This document shows, in pieces, positions 16,593-26,135 of a stretch of DNA of 64,000 nucleotides (positions are counted from its first letter, which is position 1; each line of letters opens with the position of its first letter). The notes beneath the pieces were generated by a model. It saw nothing but the letters and a program-made list of their open reading frames with translations, was not told where the DNA came from and made no database searches. Source of the DNA: Caulobacterales bacterium. GTDB taxonomy: Bacteria > Pseudomonadota > Alphaproteobacteria > Caulobacterales > Caulobacteraceae. The position numbers were made by a program, and so were the translations under genes. Where the stretch lies: NCBI GenBank assembly GCA_017302105.1, contig JAFLCS010000001.1, forward strand, positions 682,001 through 746,000. Direction: 5' to 3'.

Positions 16593-17576
16593 ATGCGGCG
16601 CCTGGCGTATCTTGCCGTCTTGCTGTGTCTGTCGGCCTGTCAGGCCGACAAGGCGGAACAGGAGCGCGTGCGCAGCGAGGACGCGGTGCTCACAGGTGGC
16701 GGGCCCATCGATTGCACAGCAGACCTGTCTGAAGCGGCCCAGGTGGTCTGTGCCGACACCGACCTGCGGGCCCTGGACCGCCAGATCGCCGAGCGCTGGG
16801 TCGAGGTTGAGCGCGTGACCGGACGGCCCAACACCTTGCGCCAGCGCCATGTTGACTGGTTGGCTGATCGCGAAGCCGGCGAACGCCAGTGGGATTCCGA
16901 GGGCCGCCGACAACGCACGGTCGACGAACTGGAAGAATTTCAGCAGGCCTATCTCGGCACCCTTACCGAAGAGCTGAGGCTGGCGGCGGCGGTGCCCCAG
17001 AATACGCCGGTCGCGGCCCTGGCCGGCGGCTGCATCGGTACGGCCCTGTCAGGCTGCACCGCGCCTTCGGCGGGCTATGTCAACGGCCCGAACGGTCATC
17101 GTCTGGCCTGGCAGATCCAGCAGGGCTCGACCGACTATGCCGGTGTCTCGGCGGGCGTGATCCTGTTCAGGATCGACGGGGATCTGCTGCACCCGATCGG
17201 CTGGAGCTTCGAAGCGGGCAGCTTCCAGGCCCCGGAGATGTTCGAGCAATCGGGTCGGATCTTCGTCGCCGCCGAAGGCTACCAGGTCGGAACAGGCTCG
17301 CAGAATGCCGATGTGCTTTTCCGGCTCGATGGTGAGCGTTGGACCGAAATCGAGATCGAGAGCTGGAAGTCGGCGCTGGCCGAGGCGCTGCCGGACGGTC
17401 TGGGCGTCTGGAAGGGCGTCGACTATGCCTGGCCCGAGATGATGGCCTTTTCGTCGCTGTGGCGGCCCGATGATGCCAATTGCTGCCCGACCGGCGGCGA
17501 GGCCGTCATCGATCTGCGGGCTGACGGGACCGCCCTGCGGCTGGTCGGCGTCACGCCGCAGCGCACGACCGGCTAG
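16593..17576 (+). CDS. Putative lipoprotein with DUF1311/LprI-like N-terminal domain
   Basis: The 327-residue product starts MRRLAYLAVLLCLSACQADK, a lipoprotein signal with cysteine at residue 16. The stretch CTADLSEAAQVVCADTDLRALDRQIAERW followed by LRQRHVDWLADREA resembles the LprI-like DUF1311 cysteine-pair module, which in other proteins occurs in lysozyme-inhibitor-type lipoproteins. The C-terminal 180 residues (NGHRLAWQIQQGSTDYAGVSAG..., GGEAVIDLRADGTALRLVGVTPQ) match nothing recognised. It probably sits in the cell envelope. It overlaps the next gene's end by four bases, tail to tail. Confidence 0.75.
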   Translation: MRRLAYLAVLLCLSACQADKAEQERVRSEDAVLTGGGPIDCTADLSEAAQVVCADTDLRALDRQIAERWVEVERVTGRPNTLRQRHVDWLADREAGERQWDSEGRRQRTVDELEEFQQAYLGTLTEELRLAAAVPQNTPVAALAGGCIGTALSGCTAPSAGYVNGPNGHRLAWQIQQGSTDYAGVSAGVILFRIDGDLLHPIGWSFEAGSFQAPEMFEQSGRIFVAAEGYQVGTGSQNADVLFRLDGERWTEIEIESWKSALAEALPDGLGVWKGVDYAWPEMMAFSSLWRPDDANCCPTGGEAVIDLRADGTALRLVGVTPQRTTG

Positions 17577-18001
17577 CCGCGGTCGTTCAGCCGGTCGCGA
17601 AGCTGTTCCAGGCCGGGGATCAGCGGCATACCGACGTGGGCCCGGCCCACGCCCCAGCCCGCCGCGAGGGTCAGGACCAAGCTGACAATAAGACTCCAGA
17701 TCGGCTGGCCCATGCCCATCACGGTCGCCAGGGCGCAGATCAGGACCACCACAGGCCCGGTCCAGGTGGCATGAGGTTCGTCCGACATCCGCACCGCCAC
17801 CGACGACCCCAGCCAGGCTGAGAAAACCCGCATCAGGATCAGCCAGATGAGCCCGCTGGTCGTCATCTTGGTGAAGAAATCGGCGTCGCCGAACTGGGCC
17901 AACGCCGGCCCATAGACGTAGCGATGCACGGCCCCCAGCAACAGCAGGGACACCAGACAGACGAGGCTGCCGACCACAACGCCGACCACAACAGACCGCA
18001 T
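17573..18001 (-). CDS. Hypothetical integral membrane protein
   Basis: A 142-residue protein with about four hydrophobic helices (SVVVGVVVGSLVCLVSLLLLG; SGLIWLILMRVFSAWLGSSVAV; WTGPVVVLICALATVMG; SLIVSLVLTLAAGWGVG) and a short charged C terminus. No family was recognised. It diverges from the ABC transporter operon across about 100 bases. Confidence 0.7.
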   Translation of the reverse strand: MRSVVVGVVVGSLVCLVSLLLLGAVHRYVYGPALAQFGDADFFTKMTTSGLIWLILMRVFSAWLGSSVAVRMSDEPHATWTGPVVVLICALATVMGMGQPIWSLIVSLVLTLAAGWGVGRAHVGMPLIPGLEQLRDRLNDRG

Positions 18002-18102
18002 CCGCCAGATCGCTCCCCGCGAAACCCTCCGCTTCCTTGAAGGCGTGGGGTCGATAGGTCAACCGTACTTCCGGTTCCCGCCACCAGCCGCTAATCAGGC
18101 TT

Positions 18103-19005
18103 ATGACCTCGATTCTGACGCTGGGTGCCGTCTCAAAACGCTATGGCGCATTTCAGGCGGTCAAGGACCTCTCATTCTCGGTGCAGAAGGGGGCTATCGT
18201 CGGCTTTCTCGGGCCGAACGGGGCCGGCAAGACCTCCACCATTCGCATGATCCTGGGCCTGGCGGCCCCGACCTCGGGCCGGATCGAGGTGCTGGGGGCT
18301 GACGACGGCCGCAAGGTTCGTGACCGGATCGGTTTCCTGCCGGAGGAACGCGGCCTCTATCGCAAGATGACCCCTGTGGACGCCGTCGCCTATATGGCGG
18401 CGCTCAAGGGCGTCCCCATGGCCGAGGGGCGCCGTCGCGCCCGCGAGCTCCTGGAAGAGCAGGGACTGGGCGATGCCCTGAAACGCCCGATGAAGGCCCT
18501 GTCCAAGGGCATGGCCCAGAAGGTCCAGCTGGTCTCGGCCATCGCCCATCGCCCGGAACTGGTCATTCTGGACGAACCGTTCTCCGGCCTGGATCCGGTC
18601 AATCAACAGGGCCTTGAGCGGATGATCCGCGGCCTTGCGGATCAGGGGGCAACGGTCCTGTTCTCCACCCACGTCATGCAGCACGCCGAACGCCTCTGTC
18701 AGAAGGTTGTGCTGATGGCGCGCGGAGCCAAGGTGTTTGAAGGGCCGGTGGCTGAGGCCCGTGCCGCCGCCCCGCGCTTCCTCATTGTCGAAGGCGCGCT
18801 GGAAGCGGCGGCGATCCAGGCCCTGCCCGGCGTTGTCGAGATCGAACCGACCGATGCCGGATTCAGGGCGCGGCTGGTGGCGGGAGCGCAGCCCCAGGCG
18901 GCATTGAAGGCCGCCTTTGAGCGCGGCCTGGACGTCACGCGCTTCGAGGCCCCCGAGCCCAGTCTGCACGACGCCTTCATCGTCCTGACCGGAGATGCCC
19001 GATGA
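18103..19005 (+). CDS. ABC transporter ATP-binding protein (NatA-like)
   Basis: A 300-residue ATPase of an exporter-type ABC system. Walker A is GPNGAGKTS (37-45), the signature appears as LSKGM (133-137), Walker B is LVILDEP (153-159) and the switch histidine is in STHV. The C-terminal region (about 210-300) is the extra domain seen in NatA/YhaQ-like ATPases. Its stop overlaps the start of the permease gene, so the pair forms one transporter. The substrate cannot be told; Na+ or toxic-compound efflux has been proposed for relatives. Confidence 0.93.
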   Translation: MTSILTLGAVSKRYGAFQAVKDLSFSVQKGAIVGFLGPNGAGKTSTIRMILGLAAPTSGRIEVLGADDGRKVRDRIGFLPEERGLYRKMTPVDAVAYMAALKGVPMAEGRRRARELLEEQGLGDALKRPMKALSKGMAQKVQLVSAIAHRPELVILDEPFSGLDPVNQQGLERMIRGLADQGATVLFSTHVMQHAERLCQKVVLMARGAKVFEGPVAEARAAAPRFLIVEGALEAAAIQALPGVVEIEPTDAGFRARLVAGAQPQAALKAAFERGLDVTRFEAPEPSLHDAFIVLTGDAR

Positions 19006-20279
19006 GACGCCTGCTGCTGATCGCCCGGCGTGAATACCTGGCCTATGTCCGCACCGTCGGCTTCTGGTTGTCGCTGATTGCCTTGCCGCTGGTGGCGGTT
19101 GGTTCGGGCTTTTTCATTGCCGCGATGGAAAACTCCAGCGAGGTGCGTGAGATCGCCGTACTGGACCTGAGCGGGGCCGAGGTCGGCCCCGATTTCGCGG
19201 CGCGCCTGGCTGTTCCGAACCGGGTCCGGGCCGTGCCCGCCCCCCCTGGCCTGGCCGGCCAGACCGAGGTGCCGACCGCCGATGCCGCCGCCCGCGACCT
19301 GGTGACCGACGAGGGGCCGCTGGACGGCGTGGTGATCCTTCTGCAGGCCGAGGACCGTCTGGCGGCGCGCTACTGGTCCGCCCGCACCACGGACGAGCGA
19401 GGCCAGACGGCGGTGTCCGAGGCGCTCTCGGGGCTGAATCGGACGCGGGCGCTGGTGGCGTTGGGCATCGATCCGGCGGCCATCGACCGCATCGACACGG
19501 CCCCGCCCGAGGTGACCGTCCTGTCGCCGGCCTCGGCCTCGGGCGGAGAGGTCAGCCTTCAGGACCGGCTTCCCGGCCTAATCGGCTTCATCGTTGCCAT
19601 GACCCTGTGGTCGCTGATCCTGACGGGGGCGTCGATCCTCCTGAACAGCGTCATGGAAGAGAAGGCCAATCGGGTGCTGGAGGTGTTGTTGTCGTCAGCC
19701 TCGGCCACGGAGCTCCTGGCCGGCAAGATCCTGGGTGTGGCCCTGGTCACCCTGACGGTGCTTCTGGTCTGGGGCGGGTGTGGGGCCGTGGCCCTGACCT
19801 ATGCGGCTCAGCAGGGGGGCGACTTCGCCCCGGCCCTGTCCGGGGCCCTGGCGGGTCTGGGGCGCGACGGCCTGTGGTTCTGGCTGATCGCCTATTTCAT
19901 CGGCGGCTATCTGATGTACGCCTCGGTCTTCGCCGCCATTGGGTCCTTCTGTGAGACCCCGCGTGAGGCCCAGACCCTGATCGGGCCGATCATGATGGTG
20001 CTGGTCATCCCGATCTTCGTGCTCCAGATCGCGATGCGTGACCCCGACCTGGCGATTGTGCGCAGTCTGTCGTGGGTGCCCTTCTTCACGCCCTTTTTGA
20101 TGAGCGCGCGCGCGCCGTCCGGCCCGCCGCTCTATGAGCTGGCCGGAACCCTGGCGGTGATGGTCGCCTTCACCGTCCTGGTCGTCTGGCTCGCCGCCAA
20201 GGCGTTCCGGGCCGGGGCTCTGTCGACGACCAAGCTCGACTGGAAGGGCATCGTCGGCCTTATCCGTGGCGGTTCCTGA
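19002..20279 (+). CDS. ABC transporter permease (NatB-like)
   Basis: A 425-residue ABC-2 type permease. One N-terminal helix (about 18-40) is followed by a large extracytoplasmic domain (about 45-180), then five or six helices beginning LIGFIVAMTLWSLILTGASILLNSVMEEKANRVLEVLLSSASATELLAGKI, the ABC-2 core motif, and GGYLMYASVFAAIGSFCETPREAQ. This matches YhaP/NatB-type permeases. It overlaps the ATPase gene by four bases. Confidence 0.93.
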   Translation: MRRLLLIARREYLAYVRTVGFWLSLIALPLVAVGSGFFIAAMENSSEVREIAVLDLSGAEVGPDFAARLAVPNRVRAVPAPPGLAGQTEVPTADAAARDLVTDEGPLDGVVILLQAEDRLAARYWSARTTDERGQTAVSEALSGLNRTRALVALGIDPAAIDRIDTAPPEVTVLSPASASGGEVSLQDRLPGLIGFIVAMTLWSLILTGASILLNSVMEEKANRVLEVLLSSASATELLAGKILGVALVTLTVLLVWGGCGAVALTYAAQQGGDFAPALSGALAGLGRDGLWFWLIAYFIGGYLMYASVFAAIGSFCETPREAQTLIGPIMMVLVIPIFVLQIAMRDPDLAIVRSLSWVPFFTPFLMSARAPSGPPLYELAGTLAVMVAFTVLVVWLAAKAFRAGALSTTKLDWKGIVGLIRGGS

Positions 20280-20282
20280 TAC

Positions 20283-20313
20283 GAAAAAGGGCCACTCCAT
20301 CGGAGCGGCCCTT
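20283..20313 (-). terminator. Rho-independent terminator of rpsU
   Basis: On the minus strand AAGGGCC-G-CTCC, loop GAT, GGAG-T-GGCCCTT makes an 11-bp stem with one mismatch followed by TTTTTCG. It starts 23 bases after the rpsU stop. The stem could also work for the convergent ABC operon. Confidence 0.85.
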
Positions 20314-20336
20314 GATCGTCTTGCCTGTCGGTCGGC

Positions 20337-20570
20337 TTAGCGGCCGCGCGGCTTCGGCGCCGGCAGCAGGCCTTCACGCTGGGCGCGCTTGCGGGCCAGC
20401 TTGCGAGCGCGGCGCACGGCTTCCGCCTGCTGGCGGGCGCGCTTTTCCGACGGCTTTTCGTAGTGCACGTGACGCTTCATTTCGCGGAAGTTGCCTTCGC
20501 GCTGCATCTTCTTCTTCAGGGCCTTAAGCGCCTGATCGACATTGTTGTCACGTACGAAAATCTGAACCAG
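20337..20570 (-). CDS. rpsU: 30S ribosomal protein bS21, apparent CTG start
   Basis: Small-subunit protein S21, 77 aa: [76 protein letters not shown]. The conserved N terminus (M)VQIFVRDNN aligns with a CTG codon at 20570-20568, and GGAGAG lies six bases upstream of that CTG. No ATG, GTG or TTG occurs in frame nearby; the next candidate is an ATG at 20621, which adds 17 residues and has no ribosome binding site. CTG is therefore the best start, which is rare. A strong terminator follows. Confidence 0.9.
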   Translation of the reverse strand: MVQIFVRDNNVDQALKALKKKMQREGNFREMKRHVHYEKPSEKRARQQAEAVRRARKLARKRAQREGLLPAPKPRGR

Positions 20571-20753
20571 GGTCGTCTCTCCATTGCCTTGTCCGCCGCG
20601 CCCATCCGACCTCTTTCTCATGGGCGGGCAGGCAGGACATGAAAACCAAACGCGCCCGGAAGCGAGCCTCCGGGCGTAGGGGCGGGGCATTACACCAGCC
20701 TCGCGCGTGAGTCCAGCGTGGCGCGACGCGATTTCGCCCTGTAGTCTTGGGCC

Positions 20754-21401
20754 ATGACCGCCTCCGCCGCCAAACCCGACTGGGCTGATCGGACCGAACA
20801 GCGCCTGCTCGACGCGGCGATTCCGCGCGCGGCCAATCTGGGGATGACCCCGACCCTTCTGAAGGCGGCAGGCGCGGCCTGCGGCCTGTCCGAGGGCGAT
20901 GTCGGCCTGTTGCTGCCCAACGGGCCGGCCGATCTGGTCGCCCTCCTGTCGCGCCGCCATGACGATCAGGCCATGCAGGCCTTGGCCGAGCTGGATGCCG
21001 GCAGCCTCAAGATTCGCGAGAAGATCGCGCGGGGCGTTTCGGCGCGTCTGGAAGCTGCGGCCGCGGACCAGGAGGCCTCAAAGCGTGCGGCCGGCTTCCT
21101 GACCTTGCCGCAGAACCTGTCCCTGGCGGCCCGGCTCACCTGGGAGAGCGCCGACCGGATCTGGCGCTGGGCCGGAGATTCAGCGACCGACGAGAACCAC
21201 TATTCCAAGCGTGCCATCCTGTCGGGCATCCTGGCGCCGGCGCTGACGATGCGGCTGTTTGACGGCCGCGAACCGGCCGAGACCTTCGTGGCGGCCCGCA
21301 TCGAAAACGTCATGGCCTTCGAAAAGTGGAAGGCGGGCCTGAAGGTCTCCGAACCCCTCAAGGCCGCCGCCGAGACCTTGGCACGGATGCGCTACCGCTG
21401 A
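20754..21401 (+). CDS. COQ9 family protein (ubiquinone biosynthesis)
   Basis: A 215-residue helical protein of the COQ9 family: [42 protein letters not shown] is its TetR-like N-terminal part, and [43 protein letters not shown] is the conserved COQ9 core. Mitochondrial COQ9 binds lipid and assists the COQ7 hydroxylase; bacterial relatives are thought to act in ubiquinone synthesis too. It diverges from rpsU. Confidence 0.9.
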   Translation: MTASAAKPDWADRTEQRLLDAAIPRAANLGMTPTLLKAAGAACGLSEGDVGLLLPNGPADLVALLSRRHDDQAMQALAELDAGSLKIREKIARGVSARLEAAAADQEASKRAAGFLTLPQNLSLAARLTWESADRIWRWAGDSATDENHYSKRAILSGILAPALTMRLFDGREPAETFVAARIENVMAFEKWKAGLKVSEPLKAAAETLARMRYR

Positions 21402-21446
21402 CGTTTGGGACTATCGCGGGCGGCTTCGGCTCCCTAAATCCCCGCC

Positions 21447-22517
21447 ATGACCGCTCAGACCTCCGACAAGATCCCCGTCACCGTCCTCACCGGCTATCTC
21501 GGGGCCGGCAAGACCACCCTGTTGAACCGCATCCTCAGTGAGGACCACGGCAAGCGCTACGCCGTCATCGTCAACGAGTTCGGCGAGATCGGCATCGACA
21601 ACGACCTGGTCGTCGGGGCCGACGAGGAAGTGTTCGAGATGAACAACGGCTGCGTCTGCTGCACGGTGCGCGGCGACCTGATCCGGGTGCTGTCTGGCCT
21701 GATGAAGCGAAAGGGCGGCTTTGACGCCATCATCGTCGAGACGACCGGCCTGGCCGATCCCGGCCCCGTCGCCCAGACCTTCTTTATGGATGAGGACGTG
21801 GCGGCCCGCACCCGGCTGGATTCGGTCACCGCCCTGGTCGACGCCAAACACGTCATGCAGCGACTGGACGATTCCAAGGAGGCGCGCGAACAGGTCGCCT
21901 TCGCCGATCAGATCCTGCTCAACAAGACCGACCTGGTGTCTGAGCCGGAGTTGCTGGCGGTCGAGACGCGCCTGCGTGGTCTCAATCCCCTGGCGCCGAT
22001 CCGCCGCACCGAGCGGGCGCGCATCGCCCTGGACCAGATCCTGGGCCAGAACAGCTTTGACCTGGGCCATATCTCGGACATCCGTCCGGCCTTCGTGAAC
22101 CCCGCCCATGGCGAGGACGGCCATGTCCATGACGAACATTGTGGACATGACCATCACCACGATCACGATCACCACGGTCACGACCACTCCGACCACGGCC
22201 CGCGCGGCCACGCTCACCAGGACGACATCAAGGGCGTCAGCCTGTCGCTGGACCGGCCGATCGACGGCCAGGCCTTCACCCGCTGGCTCGACAAGCTGCT
22301 GGCCGAGCAGGGCCCCGACATCCTGCGCGCCAAGGGCATCATCGACGTGGCCGGCGAGAACCGTCGCCTGGTCTTTCAGGCCGTCCACATGATCCTGGAG
22401 GGCGACCTCCAGCGCGAATGGGGTCCGAACGAGCGCCGCTGGAGCCGTGCTGTCTTCATCGGCCGCAATCTCGACGAGGCGGCCTTGAGAGCGGGCTTCG
22501 AGGCCTGCGCGGCCTGA
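21447..22517 (+). CDS. CobW/G3E family GTPase, probable metal chaperone
   Basis: A 356-residue G3E GTPase. The P-loop GYLGAGKTT is at 16-24, the metal-binding CVCC motif (GCVCC) at 68-72, ETTGLADP is the Walker B region and NKTDLV the guanine-specificity motif. Between the GTPase and C-terminal CobW domains lies a His-rich stretch (about 220-255, containing [23 protein letters not shown]), fit to hold Zn or another divalent metal. The C-terminal domain is complete. The metal cannot be named; no Zur or cobalamin site was seen upstream. Confidence 0.92.
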   Translation: MTAQTSDKIPVTVLTGYLGAGKTTLLNRILSEDHGKRYAVIVNEFGEIGIDNDLVVGADEEVFEMNNGCVCCTVRGDLIRVLSGLMKRKGGFDAIIVETTGLADPGPVAQTFFMDEDVAARTRLDSVTALVDAKHVMQRLDDSKEAREQVAFADQILLNKTDLVSEPELLAVETRLRGLNPLAPIRRTERARIALDQILGQNSFDLGHISDIRPAFVNPAHGEDGHVHDEHCGHDHHHDHDHHGHDHSDHGPRGHAHQDDIKGVSLSLDRPIDGQAFTRWLDKLLAEQGPDILRAKGIIDVAGENRRLVFQAVHMILEGDLQREWGPNERRWSRAVFIGRNLDEAALRAGFEACAA

Positions 22518-22601
22518 CCGGGACCGACTGGACGGAGCTTTTTCCCTTGCCCGGTGCGGCGTTCTAAGGGAACGTCGGTCTCCAACTGGGAAGGGGAGAC
22601 C

Positions 22602-22964
22602 ATGCTCAACTATGCCATGATGCCGTTGCAGAAGTACGCGCAGTTCACCGGTCGGTCCGGTCGTGCCGAATTCTGGTGGTACTGCCTGGCGCTGCTCATC
22701 CTGAACCTTGTGGTTCAGACGGTCGACCAGATGATCAGCGGGGGGCCGGGCATCCTGACCGGGCTCGTGTCGCTGGCCTTGTTCATTCCGGGTCTGGCGG
22801 TCGCCTTCCGACGCCTTCACGACACCGACCGCAGCGCCTGGTGGCTTCTCATCAGCTTTGTGCCCCTCATCGGGTTCATTGTTCTGATCGTTTTCTGGGC
22901 CTCGGCCGGAACGCCGGGTCCGAACAGGTTCGGCGAAGCCCCGGCGGCCGCGCCGACCGCCTGA
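22602..22964 (+). CDS. DUF805 membrane protein
   Basis: A 120-residue protein with the DUF805 pattern: MPLQKYAQFTGRSGRAEFWWYCLALLILNLVV, FIPGLAVAFRRLHDTDRSAWWLLISFVPLIGFIVLIVF and a GPNRFGE ending. Four hydrophobic helices are predicted. The ATG at 22602 follows AAGGGGAGA; an earlier in-frame ATG adds 16 non-conserved residues. Function unknown. A clear terminator follows. Confidence 0.92.
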   Translation: MLNYAMMPLQKYAQFTGRSGRAEFWWYCLALLILNLVVQTVDQMISGGPGILTGLVSLALFIPGLAVAFRRLHDTDRSAWWLLISFVPLIGFIVLIVFWASAGTPGPNRFGEAPAAAPTA

Positions 22965-22986
22965 CGCCCGCAGGTCAGCGCCTGGT

Positions 22987-23027
22987 TCGGCCCGGATCTG
23001 TCTCAGGTCCGGGCCGACGTCATTTTT
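22987..23027 (+). terminator. Rho-independent terminator after the DUF805 gene
   Basis: TCGGCCCGGA and TCCGGGCCGA form a perfect 10-bp stem, extendable inward by wobble pairs, followed five bases later by TTTTTT. It begins 23 bases after the stop codon. Confidence 0.88.
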
Positions 23028-23085
23028 TGCGGCGTCCGTTTCGCCAGGCGTGGTCTTGGCCGCGTCGGGTGACTAAACAGTCGCC

Positions 23086-24054
23086 ATGACGACCTATTCC
23101 TTTGACGCCCCCGTCACCGCCGCCCTGTTCGATGCGTCCGGCCAGGCGGCCTTTGCGCTGGGCGACGGCACCGTCCGCTTCGCGGGTGGGCAAGTGGCGG
23201 ACGTGCACGACGGGGCTGTGCTGTCGGCCTGTCTGCATCCCTCCGGTCAGGGCGTGGTCACCGGCGGCGACGACGGACGGGTCGTCTGGTCGCGCCCGGA
23301 TCAGGCCCTCGAGCTGGCCGATCTGTCCGGCAAATGGATCGACGCCCTGGCGTCGTCTTCTGCTTCGGGGCTGATCGCCTTTTCGGCCGGCCGCACGGTG
23401 ACGGTTCTGGATGCCGCTGACCCGCATTTCCGGCGCGACTTCAGCCATGAGCGGTCGGTTGCCGACCTCGCCTTCGAGCCCAAGGGCCGCAAGCTGGCCT
23501 GTGCCACCTACGGCGCGGTGGTGACCTGGTTCGCGCGCATCGAGACCCAGAAGCCGACCCTGCTGAAATGGGCGGGATCGCACACGCGCGTCGCCTATTC
23601 GCCGGACGGTGCCTTTCTGATCTCGGCCATGCAGGAAAACCAGCTGCACGGCTGGCGGCTCAAGGATTCGAAGGATCTCAGGATGGGCGGCTATCCGTCC
23701 AAGATCCGCGACATGACCTTCTTCGATCAGGGACGGCTGATGGCGACCTCGGGGGCGAACGGGGCCGTGGTCTGGCCCTTCGTCGGCTCGAATGGTCCCA
23801 TGGGCAAGGAGGCTTCCGAGATCGGCCATGAGCAAACCGGCCTGGTCGTGCGCGTGGCCGCCGCCCCGGGCGGCCAGGTGCTGGCGGCCGGTCTGGCCGA
23901 TGGTCGCGTTTGGTCGATGGATGTCCGCACCGGCCCGCACCGCTGGATTCGTGCTGACAAGTCCGCCGCGATCACCGCCCTGATCATGAGCGCCGATGGC
24001 CGCCGCCTGGCCTGGGGCGACGAAACCGGCGAGGCCGGGATCGCCGATCTATAG
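23086..24054 (+). CDS. WD40 repeat protein
   Basis: A 322-residue beta-propeller protein. Repeated units end in patterns such as VVTGGDDGRVVWSR, LACATYGAVVTWFAR, LISAMQENQLHGWRL, LMATSGANGAVVWPF and LAWGDETGEAGIADL, giving about six or seven blades. There is no signal peptide, so it is probably cytoplasmic and a scaffold. Binding partner unknown. Confidence 0.85.
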   Translation: MTTYSFDAPVTAALFDASGQAAFALGDGTVRFAGGQVADVHDGAVLSACLHPSGQGVVTGGDDGRVVWSRPDQALELADLSGKWIDALASSSASGLIAFSAGRTVTVLDAADPHFRRDFSHERSVADLAFEPKGRKLACATYGAVVTWFARIETQKPTLLKWAGSHTRVAYSPDGAFLISAMQENQLHGWRLKDSKDLRMGGYPSKIRDMTFFDQGRLMATSGANGAVVWPFVGSNGPMGKEASEIGHEQTGLVVRVAAAPGGQVLAAGLADGRVWSMDVRTGPHRWIRADKSAAITALIMSADGRRLAWGDETGEAGIADL

Positions 24055-24087
24055 CGCTTGGAAAAACGCCGCTCGCGCTAATCTTTT
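24052..24087 (+). terminator. Possible terminator after the WD40 gene
   Basis: TAGCGC, which includes the stop codon, can pair with GCGCTA 17 bases later, followed by ATCTTTTT. The stem is short and the loop long, so this is only a candidate. Confidence 0.4.
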
Positions 24088-24150
24088 TGCAGTGCATCCG
24101 AATCCATGCTGCGATGCATAATTCGGCAATGGGCGGCCGCAAAGGGATCC

Positions 24151-25398
24151 ATGCTCTATTCGCTTCACGAATACGCGTATCATTCGGCGCTGCCGTGGCG
24201 CCTCGGGGCCCAGATGGCCCGCGATTTCTGGAACAATCCAGTCAACCCCATGGGGGACACGGCGATCGGGCGTACGCTCTACGCCTCGTCCGAATTGGTC
24301 GCCGGCCTGACTCGCCGCTACGGCAAGCCGGAGTGGGGGATCGATTCGGTCGAGATTGACGGCCATGACGTGCGGGTCGTCCAGGATGTGGCCTGGTCCT
24401 CGCCCTGGTGTCGCCTGATCCATTTCGCCCGCCACCCGGCCGACCGCCGCAAGGCGGGTCGCAAGGGGGCCGATCCGGCAGTCCTGATCGTGGCGCCACT
24501 GTCGGGCCACTACGCCACCTTGTTGCGCGGTACCGTCCGCACCTTCCTTCAGGACCACGAGGTCTATGTCACCGACTGGTCAAACGCCCGCCAGGTGCCG
24601 GTTCTGGAGGGCCGTTTCGACTTCTTCGACTATATCGACCACATCCGCGAGATGCTGACGGCCCTGGGGCCGTCCGTCCATGTCGTGGCCGTATGCCAGC
24701 CCGGCCCGCCGGTGCTGGCTGCCGCCAGTCTCATGGCCGAGGACTCCGATCCGTGCCGCCCGGCCTCCATGACCTTCATGGGCTCGCCGATCGACGCGCG
24801 CCTGTCGCCGACCCAGACCAACCAACTGGCCGAGGAAAAGCCCTTCGCCTGGTTCAAGTCGACCATGGTCCACACCGTGCCGCCGCCCTATCCGGGCATG
24901 GGTCGGCGCGTCTATCCGGGCTTCGTTCAGCTCTACAGCTTCATGTCGATGAACGAGGAACAGCACGTCGACGCCCATCGCCGCTACTTCGAGCATCTGG
25001 TTGAGGGTGACGGCGACGCCGCCGAGAAGCACGAGTCCTTCTACGACGAATATCTGTCGGTGCTTGATCTGACCGAGGAATTCTATCTCCAGACCATCGA
25101 TTTCGTCTTCCAGCAGCATCTGCTGCCCAAGGGCGAGCTGGAGCACCGGGGCCGCAAGGTCGATCCGTCCCGGATCACCGACATCGGCCTGATGACGGTC
25201 GAGGGCGAGGAAGACGACATTTCCGGCGTTGGCCAGACCCAGGCGGCCCACGGCCTGACCCCGAACATCCCGGATGAGAAACGCGAGTTGCTGGTCCAGC
25301 CCAAGGTCGGCCACTATGGCGTCTTCAATGGTCGCCGTTTCCGTGAACACATCTATCCGCGCGTCCGCGACTTCATTCGCCGGAATGAGGCCTCCTGA
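24151..25398 (+). CDS. phaZ: Intracellular polyhydroxybutyrate depolymerase
   Basis: Breaks down stored PHB granules in the cytoplasm. The 415-residue product has the intracellular PhaZ layout: MLYSLHEYAYHSALPWRLGAQMARDFW at the start, LSGHYATLLRGTVRTFLQDHEVYVTDWSNARQVP, and the lipase-like box VCQPGPP with Cys182 as nucleophile, as in Ralstonia PhaZ. The late histidine lies in QPKVGHYGVFNGRRFREHIYPRVRDFI. The ATG at 24151 follows AAAGGGA; a longer in-frame start adds 15 non-conserved residues. phaA, phaB and phaR are elsewhere in the window. Confidence 0.95.
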   Translation: MLYSLHEYAYHSALPWRLGAQMARDFWNNPVNPMGDTAIGRTLYASSELVAGLTRRYGKPEWGIDSVEIDGHDVRVVQDVAWSSPWCRLIHFARHPADRRKAGRKGADPAVLIVAPLSGHYATLLRGTVRTFLQDHEVYVTDWSNARQVPVLEGRFDFFDYIDHIREMLTALGPSVHVVAVCQPGPPVLAAASLMAEDSDPCRPASMTFMGSPIDARLSPTQTNQLAEEKPFAWFKSTMVHTVPPPYPGMGRRVYPGFVQLYSFMSMNEEQHVDAHRRYFEHLVEGDGDAAEKHESFYDEYLSVLDLTEEFYLQTIDFVFQQHLLPKGELEHRGRKVDPSRITDIGLMTVEGEEDDISGVGQTQAAHGLTPNIPDEKRELLVQPKVGHYGVFNGRRFREHIYPRVRDFIRRNEAS

Positions 25399-25421
25399 AT
25401 CAGTTTCCTGGGGGACGGGCG

Positions 25422-26135
25422 GTGTTTAAGGACCGCGCCCGCCTGGATCTCGAGGGTGTCCCTCTGCGGCTGTCGGTGAACCGGCGCGCGCGGCGGGTAT
25501 CGATCCGCATCGATGCGGCGCGCGGCGAGGTGGTGGCGGTCGCGCCCTCAGAGCGCAGCTTGACCGACGCGGTCGCGTTCGCCCGCTCCAAGGCCGACTG
25601 GATCGCCGAGCGGCTGGCGCGCCGACCTGTGGGCGGCGGGGCCTATCAGCCTGGCGGCACCGTCCCGCTCGAAGGGGTCGAGGTCCGGCTCGAGCAGACG
25701 CCCGGTTCGGCTGCCGCGCGACTGGTCGACACACCTGATGGCCTGGCCATCCGTTCAGGCGGCGAAGGCGCGGCCTATACCCGCCGTATCGAGAACCTGC
25801 TCAAGCGGATGGCGCGCGAACGCCTGGCCCATCACACAGGCCTTCACGCCCGCGCCTTGAATCTCAAGGTGCCGAAGGTCGGCATCGGCGATCCCAGGAG
25901 CCGCTGGGGGTCGTGTACGCCGGGGCGCGGGTCGATCCGCTATTCCTGGCGGCTGATTCTGGCCCCGCCCGAGGTGCTGGACTACGTCGCCGCCCACGAG
26001 GTCGCCCATCTGGTCCAGGCGGACCATTCCCCGGCCTTCTGGGCCGTGGTCGAGCGCCTGATCGGTGACCACCGCCCGCACCGGGCCTGGCTCAGGGCGC
26101 ACGGCGCACGTCTGCACGCGGTGGGCCGAGGCTAG
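25422..26135 (+). CDS. YgjP-like (DUF45/M48-type) metallopeptidase
   Basis: A 237-residue predicted zinc peptidase. The active site is HEVAHLVQADHSPAFW, with a third histidine in the HSPAFW motif that marks the YgjP/WLM-type group. GIGDPRSRWGSCTPGRGSIRYSWRLILAPPEVLDYVAAHE is the typical lead. The GTG at 25422 is the best available start, after a GGGGGACGG stretch. No signal peptide, so cytoplasmic. Substrate unknown. Confidence 0.9.
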   Translation: MFKDRARLDLEGVPLRLSVNRRARRVSIRIDAARGEVVAVAPSERSLTDAVAFARSKADWIAERLARRPVGGGAYQPGGTVPLEGVEVRLEQTPGSAAARLVDTPDGLAIRSGGEGAAYTRRIENLLKRMARERLAHHTGLHARALNLKVPKVGIGDPRSRWGSCTPGRGSIRYSWRLILAPPEVLDYVAAHEVAHLVQADHSPAFWAVVERLIGDHRPHRAWLRAHGARLHAVGRG

